A stretch of 64,000 bases of DNA from DYJE01 sp964637565 (GTDB lineage: Bacteria; Desulfobacterota; Desulfobacteria; Desulfobacterales; Desulfolunaceae), in the NCBI GenBank assembly GCA_964637565.1, contig CAZWTY010000004.1, positions 1-64,000 of the forward strand, read 5' to 3'. Made by a program: the position numbers and the translations under genes. Position 1 is the stretch's first letter, and the number at the start of each line of letters is the position of its first letter. The notes beneath the pieces are model-generated. The model was not told where the DNA came from. It did not search any database and saw only the letters and a program-made list of their open reading frames with translations. Positions 16,291 through 23,196 of the stretch are shown piece after piece.

Positions 16291-17107
16291 ATCAGACCGA
16301 TCCGTGGTTCCTCTTCTTGAGGATATCCCTTTAGAAGATCTCAAGCGCATTCGCGGCATTTTCTTTGATATCGACGATACATTTTCTCTGCATGGAAAAA
16401 TCCCGGCATCAGCTTATACGTCGTTATGGCGTTTGAAAAACGCCGGATTCTCTGCCGTTCCCATCACAGGCAGGCCTGCGGGATGGTGTGACCATATCGC
16501 CCGGATGTGGCCAGTAGACGGTGTGGTCGGTGAGAACGGAGCCTTTTATTTCAGGGTGAATGAAGACAAGGGCGACTTTATCAAACGATTTGTCGACGAT
16601 GCTGTGATACGGGAAGAGAAAAGAAAAAGACTGGAAACCATTCAAAAAGAGATTCTGGAAACTGTGCCGGGCACAGCTCTGGCTTCGGATCAGAATTACC
16701 GGGAAGCGGATCTTGCCATCGACTTCTGTGAAGACGTGCCCCGGCTTTCCTGGGATGAGGTGGACAGAATTTGCGATATATTCAAAAAACACGGGGCTAC
16801 CTGCAAGGTGTCCTCGATTCATGTCAACGGATGGTTCGGTGATTACAGCAAGTTGCAAATGACCCGCCAGATCGCCTGGGATCTCTGGAACGTGGATCTC
16901 GACAGGAATAAGGACCGATACATTTATTTCGGTGATTCGCCCAACGACGAGCCGATGTTTCAGTATTTTCCCGTGAGTGTCGGGGTCCGGAACGTTCTGG
17001 ACTTCGCAGACCGAATGAATTATCTCCCCGCCTACGTGACCAGCGCCGAAGGAGGGGAGGGGTTTTCAGAAGCCGTCGATCTTTTTTTGAGAAGACTTGG
17101 GCATTGA
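16280..17107 (+). CDS. HAD-superfamily phosphatase (Cof/mannosylphosphoglycerate phosphatase-like)
   Basis: The 275-residue protein has HAD motif I GIFFDIDDTF, motif II PITGRP, and motif IV YFGDSPNDEPMF. A C2-type cap lies between them, giving the Cof/sucrose-phosphatase-like layout. The frame is open far upstream, but GTG 16280, preceded by GGAAG, yields MTSESDRS and a normal N-terminus. It overlaps the phosphatidyltransferase gene by 11 bases. The substrate is unknown. A role in dephosphorylating the lipid-phosphate product of its neighbour is an inference only. Confidence 0.8.
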   Translation: MTSESDRSVVPLLEDIPLEDLKRIRGIFFDIDDTFSLHGKIPASAYTSLWRLKNAGFSAVPITGRPAGWCDHIARMWPVDGVVGENGAFYFRVNEDKGDFIKRFVDDAVIREEKRKRLETIQKEILETVPGTALASDQNYREADLAIDFCEDVPRLSWDEVDRICDIFKKHGATCKVSSIHVNGWFGDYSKLQMTRQIAWDLWNVDLDRNKDRYIYFGDSPNDEPMFQYFPVSVGVRNVLDFADRMNYLPAYVTSAEGGEGFSEAVDLFLRRLGH

Positions 17108-17255
17108 ATGACCCCCCCTTCCATTTTTTTGGCCTTAAATTTTTAATCCTCATTGCAATGCAAAACGCTTTTGTTTAAGATTGTTTTTACAAAACCTGAA
17201 ACAGTTCAGAATGTTAAGGGTTCCTTGTACAAACCAAAAGAAATGGAGAACGGCA

Positions 17256-17732
17256 TTGTCTGACAGGGTTATTATAAAGAAATACAACAACAGAAGGCTT
17301 TACGACACGGAAAGCAGTAAATACATCACCATCAACCAGGTTTCTGACATGATCAAGGCCATGAAAGAAGTCAAGGTGATCGACGCCAATTCCGAAGAAG
17401 ACGTCACAGCCTATATCCTGACCCAGATTGTCCTTGAAGAGGCCAAAAGCAAGAAGGCCCTTCTTCCTGTACCGCTTCTGCATATGCTGATCCGATATGG
17501 TGACAACATTCTCAGTGAGTTTTTTGAAAAGCATCTCCTGAAGACCATGGAAAACTATATCAATCAAAAATCCGCCTTCGATGAACATTTCAGAAAAATG
17601 CTTGAAATCAGCACGGAAATTTCAGGAGTCGCTCAGAAAACCATGGCGGAAATGTCGCCTTTCAAAACCATGATAAACATGTTCACCTACCCCATGACAG
17701 GGGCGGAAAGCAAAGACGACGACAAAAAGTGA
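17256..17732 (+). CDS. phaR: Polyhydroxyalkanoate synthesis regulator PhaR family DNA-binding protein
   Basis: PhaR proteins bind DNA and polyhydroxyalkanoate granules and repress granule genes. The 158-residue protein opens with the family N-terminal domain: RVIIKKYNNRRLYDTESSKYITI and VKVIDANSEEDVTAYILTQIVLEE. An accumulation-associated helical region follows. The start is taken as TTG 17256 because GGAGAA lies six bases upstream and this matches the family start; the frame is open further 5'. No PHA synthase or phasin gene is nearby, so the targets are not identified. Confidence 0.82.
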   Translation: MSDRVIIKKYNNRRLYDTESSKYITINQVSDMIKAMKEVKVIDANSEEDVTAYILTQIVLEEAKSKKALLPVPLLHMLIRYGDNILSEFFEKHLLKTMENYINQKSAFDEHFRKMLEISTEISGVAQKTMAEMSPFKTMINMFTYPMTGAESKDDDKK

Positions 17733-17784
17733 TGGCTTCGTAAAAAAATCCCATTCCTGCGTTGCGCTTCATCCCTCGTCACTC
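17733..17784. repeat. REP-like solitary half-repeat after phaR
   Basis: The stretch beginning TGGCTTCGTAAAAAAATCCC with TTCCTGCGTTGCGCTTCATC resembles, from memory, one half of a dispersed palindromic repeat common in Desulfobacteria. Its usual opposite half, ending in a complement of TGGCTTCGTAAAAA, is not seen downstream. The rest of the spacer to 18119 shows no gene I can support. It is AT-rich and has stops in all frames. Confidence 0.4.
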
Positions 17785-18119
17785 TTTTATCTACCCGAAA
17801 ACAGAGAGCGTGTCAGATACCTGAATCATTTTTCCTGTGGATTGTAGAAAACACCCTTGTACAAGCAATATCAGATGTTATATCAATGTGGTGTTTGATA
17901 ACTTAAGACGATAGAAACGAGGCGATGAGGCCTGGTACATCCATTTTCAAAACATTGGGCCACATGATTGTCGGGGCCATAATAGAATTGCGAATTGACT
18001 TATGGACTGTTCAGTGGAGCTAAGAACAAGCAAGGACGGTATGAGTTTTTATAGGAAGAATGTTTTTTCACTTGAAAGGACTTTTAGTAAATGAACATTA
18101 CCCTGCAAGAAAATTTGGT

Positions 18120-18329
18120 TTTTTAAAACGGGAGGTTGAAACATTGCACGATCAAGCAGTACTCGAATCGATTANNNNNNNNNNNNNNNNNNNNNNNNNN
18201 NNNNNNNNNNNNNNNNNNNNNNNNNNNNNNNNNNNNNNNNNNNNNNNNNNNNNNNNNNNNNNNNNNNNNNNNNNTTTTTAAAACGGGAGGTTGAAACATT
18301 GCACGATCAAGCAGTACTCGAATCGATTA
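18120..18329. other. Scaffold gap of 100 N flanked by identical 55-bp ends
   Basis: Bases 18175-18274 are exactly 100 Ns. The 55 bases before them (18120-18174) are identical to the 55 bases after them (18275-18329), running from the T tract through the ribosome site and first codons of the next gene. This is what de Bruijn contig ends with a k-mer overlap look like after scaffolding. The true sequence is probably continuous, with 155 surplus bases here. Confidence 0.85.
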
Positions 18330-19825
18330 AATTAACGATTCCCGCAAAGATGTCGTTCTTTTATATCGCCAACGAGACGGCCAGACATTACGCATTAATG
18401 GCCGGTTTTTCCGAGGAAGATATTTATAAAATTCAGTTATCTTTGGAAGAAACGATCGGCATTATTATTTATAACGGCTTTGCGGAATGGGAAAAAGCGC
18501 CATCCTTGGATATATATTTTTCCATCAGCGATCCCTACGGTATCGTTATCAGAATTGAAGACAAAGGCATGCCGTTTGATCCTTTAACGGCTCCACATCA
18601 TGATACGAACCGGGCGATAGAGGATCAGCAGATTTTTGGTTTCGGTTTGAAACTTGTGAAAGGTTTGATGGATAAAGTTGAATACCTTAATCTGGGAAAA
18701 GACGGCAAGTCAACCCTTTTGACCAAATATTGCCCGGCTCCTCTTCATATACCTGAACCTTCCGACCGTTTGGGAGCCCGCAGCGAAGAGAGTCATGATT
18801 ATTTGAAAGCTCCGCTGGAATTCACTGTCCGTAGATTGAAGCGGGAGGAAGCTATTGAGGTTAGCCGCTGTGCGTACAAATCTCACGGTTACACATTTTT
18901 CGATGATGTTATCTACTATCCTGAAAAAATATGGGATTTGAATGAAAAAGATCTTATGATCTCTGCTGTCGCTGTCACACGCCGCAACGAATTCATGGGT
19001 CATGGTGCCATCTTGCTTTCTGAGCCCGGTGCACGGACTGGTGAAATTTCTTTTGTCTTCGTAGACGAGAAATTTCGTCAGAATGACTGCCTGGGTCGGA
19101 TAGCGGATTTACTGATCAAAACGGCCATTGAAAAGAATTTTACCGGTATTTACTCCTATGCCGTAACGATCCACATAATAAGCCAGAAGGCGTGTGTAAA
19201 AGTGGGCTTCCATTCCCTGGCCATTTTACTGGGCACAGCCCCGAAGACCTGGGTATTCAAGGGAATTACCGAAAATCTGGCACAAAGAATCAGCTATATA
19301 ATATTCTTTAACTATTTACATCGTCCAAAACCGCGCCGGATCTATTCGCCGGCCCGTCATGTTCAGATCATTCGTCAATTCTACTCAACGCTTGGCGCAT
19401 CACATATTATTGAGGAAACGTCAGGCGACATGGGAGAATACCTTGAAGAACAATCCGTTATTGATATGAAAATCGACGAGATGGCAGGCTCTGCCGAACT
19501 TTGGATATTCCGTGCTGGACCTGACATCGATAGTGAATTGAGCGATGCCTTGCGCAGACTCTGTACAGGAGGCATCGCTTCGATCGCCCTGTTTGTAAGT
19601 ATGGAAGACCAAACGGCACAGCGTTATACGGAAACATTTGAAGGTATGGGCTTCTTTTTTTCCGGGATTCTCCCGGAAACACCCATCGGCGACGCACTGA
19701 TCTTGCAATATCTCAACAACATCGACATTGACTATGCAGCGATTAAAATTCTGCCTGGTGAGCCGGAAATGCTTCTCAACTATATTCGGTCATGTGATCC
19801 AAATTTGGGAAACAAGTTTCATTGA
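18299..19825 (+). CDS. RsbW-like ATPase domain fused to GNAT acetyltransferase
   Basis: Residues about 1-145 form an anti-sigma/serine kinase type HATPase: an N-box-like LSLEETIGIIIYNGF, G1 box IEDKGMPFDPL and G2 box GFGLKLVKGLMD. Residues about 175-330 form a GNAT-like region (MISAVAVTRRNEFMGHGAILL, ISFVFVDEKFRQNDCLGRIADLL). Residues 360-508 form a further alpha/beta part with no recognised domain. The start is TTG 18299 behind GGGAGG. Codon use is more AT-rich than in flanking genes. A role in partner-switch stress signalling is inferred. No anti-anti-sigma partner is seen here. Confidence 0.75.
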   Translation: MHDQAVLESIKLTIPAKMSFFYIANETARHYALMAGFSEEDIYKIQLSLEETIGIIIYNGFAEWEKAPSLDIYFSISDPYGIVIRIEDKGMPFDPLTAPHHDTNRAIEDQQIFGFGLKLVKGLMDKVEYLNLGKDGKSTLLTKYCPAPLHIPEPSDRLGARSEESHDYLKAPLEFTVRRLKREEAIEVSRCAYKSHGYTFFDDVIYYPEKIWDLNEKDLMISAVAVTRRNEFMGHGAILLSEPGARTGEISFVFVDEKFRQNDCLGRIADLLIKTAIEKNFTGIYSYAVTIHIISQKACVKVGFHSLAILLGTAPKTWVFKGITENLAQRISYIIFFNYLHRPKPRRIYSPARHVQIIRQFYSTLGASHIIEETSGDMGEYLEEQSVIDMKIDEMAGSAELWIFRAGPDIDSELSDALRRLCTGGIASIALFVSMEDQTAQRYTETFEGMGFFFSGILPETPIGDALILQYLNNIDIDYAAIKILPGEPEMLLNYIRSCDPNLGNKFH

Positions 19826-19886
19826 CTGACGTCACAGGTGTCCGATTTCTAAAACGGTTTGCTATGACCGAAAGGACTGGCGACGT

Positions 19887-20789
19887 TTAGCGCATGGGTC
19901 TGGTCGCCAATATAATGCTGAGTGTGCTGTTTTCTATTTTGCTTTCAAGCGATGACTGCATCTCGGCAACAACCTGTCGGACCTCTCCTATTCGCTGATC
20001 GTCGTCAAACTCCAGAAAGATGTCGATGAAAATTCTTCCACCCGCCCGTCGAGAGCGGACGCCGTGAAACTGCGTATAAGCGTCATAAAATAAAACGAGT
20101 TCGCGGGTAATGATGAGCTGATAGCTTTCATCGAGTGTCTTGTCTATCAGATCGAACAATGATGATTTTATCAGTTCGAAAAACGTGTAAATAACATAAC
20201 CGCACATGATAATCGATACGATGGGATCAATGTATGCCGACCATGAATATTTCTTCAAGATGACCATTAGAAGAAGAGTCAATAGAATGCCCGAGGAGAT
20301 GAGGGCGTTTGACATAGGAACGCGCCATTGAATTTCCGTGATCGGCGATGGAAATACTTTGTAAATTCGGTAATTTCGAAACCAGAGACACCCAAAAATC
20401 GCAGTGGCAATCAGCATGATCACAGCACCCATAAGGGTTGTATCGGTTTCCAGGCGGATCGGTGAAATCAGTCGCCCGACGGAGGTATAAACGATGTATC
20501 CTAATGAAAGGACCAATGCGAATGCACCCATCACTGTGATCAGGTTTTCAATTTTTCCAGTTCCGAAATCATAATGGGCACCCATGCCTTTCCGAACCCT
20601 GTACAGGACAAGCCAAAGCATGAAGTTGGTAAAAAATACGTTAAAGTCCCCCAACAGATCCGCATACAGGGTCATCGAATTTGCATAAAAGGCTACAATA
20701 ATCGATGGAATAAGGAGAGCAATATCGGCGATCATCGAAATGACGGCCGTTCGTTCTTTTGTAGTTTCAGCTTTTATGTTATTTCCCAT
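19887..20789 (-). CDS. Cation diffusion facilitator family protein with atypical metal site
   Basis: This 300-residue membrane protein has about six transmembrane helices and a cytoplasmic C-terminal domain (residues about 210-300, GGRIFIDIFLEFDDDQRIGEV), the layout of CDF zinc/iron/manganese exporters. The usual paired ligands are not in place. The TM2 stretch reads ADLLGDFNV instead of a DxxxD or HxxxD pattern, and TM5 reads WRVPMSNALIS instead of HxxxD. It may carry another substrate or be inactive. Like its neighbour across the 61-base spacer, it is relatively AT-rich. Confidence 0.8.
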   Translation of the reverse strand: MGNNIKAETTKERTAVISMIADIALLIPSIIVAFYANSMTLYADLLGDFNVFFTNFMLWLVLYRVRKGMGAHYDFGTGKIENLITVMGAFALVLSLGYIVYTSVGRLISPIRLETDTTLMGAVIMLIATAIFGCLWFRNYRIYKVFPSPITEIQWRVPMSNALISSGILLTLLLMVILKKYSWSAYIDPIVSIIMCGYVIYTFFELIKSSLFDLIDKTLDESYQLIITRELVLFYDAYTQFHGVRSRRAGGRIFIDIFLEFDDDQRIGEVRQVVAEMQSSLESKIENSTLSIILATRPMR

Positions 20790-21173
20790 TTAATTACCAC
20801 AATCAACGTATAACATCATTATTTTATATTTTAGTAGAGATGATAGACATCACTTTCTAAAACAACTGTAAAAACGGCATACCTCACGCATTTGATAACT
20901 ATCTGTTTAATTTTAGGATCCAACATGGCTTGAAGAGTCGTTTTATTCTTGTTTTTTGTCATGTTCAAATCCAGCACATATTTATTGCAGGTAGCATGCA
21001 CTGTCAAGTTTGATTCACTGCTGCGGTGTGTTTAAGGGATTATCGGGAACAGGGGGCCGGAGAATAATAACACTGCCTCATGGATCATGGTACTTCTCAC
21101 CATGCTGGCATCCATCATAATCAAATATTTTTACATTAGAAAAAACATCCAAGATTTCTCTGCGTTATCAATC
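20790..21173. other. AT-rich intergenic region, no supported gene
   Basis: This stretch lies between the divergent starts of the CDF gene and csoR. I find only short frames: a His-rich 19-codon ORF at 21080 and a 47-codon ORF at 21087 that runs through the csoR promoter. Neither has a ribosome binding site. The CDF promoter must lie at the left end, but I cannot fix its boxes. Confidence 0.5.
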
Positions 21174-21202
21174 TTGACAAAAAAGATCGCCGGATTTATT
21201 AT
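21174..21202 (+). promoter_or_regulatory. csoR operon promoter
   Basis: TTGACA (21174-21179) and TATTAT (21197-21202) are separated by 17 bases. The predicted transcription start falls within the adjacent palindrome. Confidence 0.8.
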
Positions 21203-21206
21203 CACT

Positions 21207-21223
21207 ATACCCTACATGGGTAT
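21207..21223. promoter_or_regulatory. CsoR-type operator
   Basis: ATACCC and GGGTAT flank a five-base centre (TACAT), five bases after the -10. This resembles the TACCC-GGGTA pseudo-palindromes bound by CsoR-family repressors. Autorepression released by metal (or sulfane sulfur) is expected. Confidence 0.7.
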
Positions 21224-21246
21224 GGTATAAATTCAAAGGAGGTGAC

Positions 21247-21516
21247 ATGATCAACGAAGAAGTGAAAAACGGCGCCTTGCTGAGGCTGAAGAAAATTGAA
21301 GGGCAGATCCGGGGAATCATGAAAATGGTGGAGAACGAAAAGTACTGCATCGACATCATCAACCAGATTACCGCAGCGGAAAAAGCGCTGGAAGGGGTTT
21401 CCAAGATCATCATGAAACGTCATGTGGAAAGTTGCGTGGCGACGGCCATAAGCATGGGAAAAGGCGGGGAAGCCATCGACGAACTGGTTGAAACGATTTA
21501 TAAAGTAAACAGGTAA
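21247..21516 (+). CDS. csoR: CsoR/FrmR/RcnR-family transcriptional repressor
   Basis: This 89-residue all-helical DUF156 repressor derepresses its operon when an effector binds. The CsoR ligand set C-H-C is present as Cys34 (EKYC), His59 and Cys63 (RHVESC), the copper(I)-sensor pattern. CstR-type persulfide sensors lack the histidine. ATG 21247 follows AAAGGAGG. It lies two bases before the efflux permease gene and behind its own operator. This makes it a metal-responsive, probably copper, autoregulated operon. Confidence 0.88.
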   Translation: MINEEVKNGALLRLKKIEGQIRGIMKMVENEKYCIDIINQITAAEKALEGVSKIIMKRHVESCVATAISMGKGGEAIDELVETIYKVNR

Positions 21517-21518
21517 AA

Positions 21519-22778
21519 ATGGATATCGTATTGAATTTTTTTAAAGAAATTGCAGTTTTTTACAATGAGGTCGCCATTTACCTGATTCTGGGTTTTCTGG
21601 TGGCTGCCGTTCTTCACGTTTTCTTCCCGGAAACCATCATCAAGAAACATCTGGGGAAAGATTCGTTCATGTCTGTGTTCAAGGCCACCTTGTTCGGAAT
21701 TCCTATCCCCATCTGCTCCTGCGGGGTGATCCCGGTGGCCACCTCCTTAAAAAACAGTGGCGCATCCAAGGGATCCACGGTGTCCTTTCTCATCACGACC
21801 CCACAGGTCGGAGCTGACAGCTTCATGATCACTTATTCTCTTCTGGGATGGTTTTTCGGCATATTCCGCATCGTATCTTCGTTTGTGACAGGAATTCTTG
21901 CCGGTATTTTCGTGAATATCTTCGGAAAAGACGATCACGGGACACTCCTGCCCATGGCCGGTCCCGTGGCAAAGGAAGAGACCATGGCCCAGAGGTTCAA
22001 CGGGATTTTAAGTTACGTGGAGTACGAGCTGCTCGGCTCCATTGCCAACGCCCTGATGGTCGGGTTTTTAATTGCCGGACTCATCGCCGTTTTTGTTCCC
22101 GATGGTTTTTTCGAGATGTACATGGGCAGCGACTTTCTGTCCATGATGATCATGCTGGTGATCGGTATTCCCATGTACGTGTGCGCATCGGCTTCAACAC
22201 CCATCGCGGCCTCCCTGATCATGAAGGGTATGTCTCCGGGTGCCGCCCTTGTTTTTCTCCTGACAGGGCCGGCTACGAACGCCATCGGAATTGCCGCCAT
22301 CACGAAGGTCATCGGAAAGAAATCAACCCTGATCTATCTGGTGGTGATATCCCTCACTGCACTTGCCTTTGGGTACATCCTGAACCTCATGACAAGGGAT
22401 ATGGGCTTCTCCCATCTCATGCTTCATGACCACGGGGCGTTAATCCCCATGTGGCTGAAGATCGCAGGTTCCGTGCTCCTGACCGCCATGCTGGCGTGGT
22501 ATTACGGGGATATTCTTCTATACAGAAGGTATGTTAAATCAAAAAAAACGAAAGGACATGACAACATGGCACAGACGATCACATTGAATGTTTCGGGAAT
22601 GAACTGCATGCACTGCCAGAACTCTGTGAAAAAAGCCGTGGAAACCGTGGAAGGCACATCGAATGTGACGGTGGATCTGGCGGAAAAGACGGTGGTTTTT
22701 GATATCGTCCAGCATGCCCTGGTCGAAAAAGTCAGATCCGCCATTGTGTTCGCCGGTTTTACCGTCGAGAATGCCTGA
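21519..22778 (+). CDS. Permease (DUF318 / SO_0444-like metal efflux) with C-terminal HMA domain
   Basis: This 419-residue membrane protein has two DUF318 permease halves, each with a conserved helix motif: FGIPIPICSCGVIPVATSL with Cys-Ser-Cys, and IGIPMYVCASASTPIAASL. TTPQVGADSF and LTGPATNAIG are also present. From about residue 350 a heavy-metal-associated domain is attached, with GMNCMHC (Cys363, Cys366). It probably exports copper or zinc. Co-transcription with csoR and the HMA domain support copper. An internal start may also release the HMA domain on its own. Confidence 0.85.
   Translation: MDIVLNFFKEIAVFYNEVAIYLILGFLVAAVLHVFFPETIIKKHLGKDSFMSVFKATLFGIPIPICSCGVIPVATSLKNSGASKGSTVSFLITTPQVGADSFMITYSLLGWFFGIFRIVSSFVTGILAGIFVNIFGKDDHGTLLPMAGPVAKEETMAQRFNGILSYVEYELLGSIANALMVGFLIAGLIAVFVPDGFFEMYMGSDFLSMMIMLVIGIPMYVCASASTPIAASLIMKGMSPGAALVFLLTGPATNAIGIAAITKVIGKKSTLIYLVVISLTALAFGYILNLMTRDMGFSHLMLHDHGALIPMWLKIAGSVLLTAMLAWYYGDILLYRRYVKSKKTKGHDNMAQTITLNVSGMNCMHCQNSVKKAVETVEGTSNVTVDLAEKTVVFDIVQHALVEKVRSAIVFAGFTVENA
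22566..22778 (+). CDS. Possible internal start: free HMA metallochaperone (70 aa)
   Basis: Within the permease gene, ATG 22566 is preceded by AAAGGA at nine-base spacing, exactly at the linker before the HMA domain. Translation from here would give a 70-residue CopZ/Atx1-like protein with GMNCMHC. This is an overlapping alternative product, supported only by the ribosome site and the domain boundary. Confidence 0.4.
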   Translation: MAQTITLNVSGMNCMHCQNSVKKAVETVEGTSNVTVDLAEKTVVFDIVQHALVEKVRSAIVFAGFTVENA

Positions 22779-22944
22779 TACTTTCCGGGGATATCGGGTT
22801 CGTCAGAAGGACTAAACTCATGGAACAGGCTGATAACGATTGACTTGATCTCAGGAATGATGGAATAATCGCGGCCGGACAAACAACGGGTTGTGTTGCC
22901 AACCCTAAGATTTAACAACTTATTTGACATCAGGAATGCATTTG

Positions 22945-23196
22945 GTGAACGTTTCCAGAAAATATTATCGGGTCAACCCCAGGGATATCTGCTTCATCCG
23001 TTATGTATTCGAAGCCCATGACGGGCTTGCGGTGATCAGCACTCTTTCAGACGAAAGAGACACCATCGTCCTCCGGATCGCTCCAGGTTGCGAAGACGAG
23101 GTGGAGACGGTTTTGGACGGGCTGAAAAGGGAACTGTCCATCGACGAACGGAACATGGACATGAGTGGGACCCACGGAACGGATCATGAATTATAA
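22945..23196 (+). CDS. DUF4911 domain-containing protein
   Basis: This protein of about 83 residues (NVSRKYYRVNPRDICFIRYVFEAHDG, then VLRIAPGCEDEVETVLDGLKRE) resembles the small DUF4911 family of Desulfobacterota. Its function is unknown. The only ribosome site (AGGA, 22932-22935) supports GTG 22945 or TTG 22942; ATG 22936 abuts it and is unlikely. Its last 11 bases overlap miaB, so the two are translationally coupled. A role linked to tRNA thiomethylation or Fe-S chemistry is only suggested by that context. Confidence 0.65.
   Translation: MNVSRKYYRVNPRDICFIRYVFEAHDGLAVISTLSDERDTIVLRIAPGCEDEVETVLDGLKRELSIDERNMDMSGTHGTDHEL

Noticed and set aside
18060..18281. Plus-strand ORF running through the N gap
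   Set aside because: More than thirty codons are unknown bases and the right end is a duplicate of the left, so the frame is an assembly artefact.
21080..21139. His-rich 19-codon ORF (six His) upstream of a metal-efflux operon
   Set aside because: It is tempting as a metal-binding leader, but there is no Shine-Dalgarno sequence at proper distance and it lies before the mapped csoR promoter.
21087..21230. 47-codon ORF before csoR with a hydrophobic stretch
   Set aside because: It has no ribosome binding site and runs through the promoter and operator of csoR. It could be a gene remnant, but I cannot support it.
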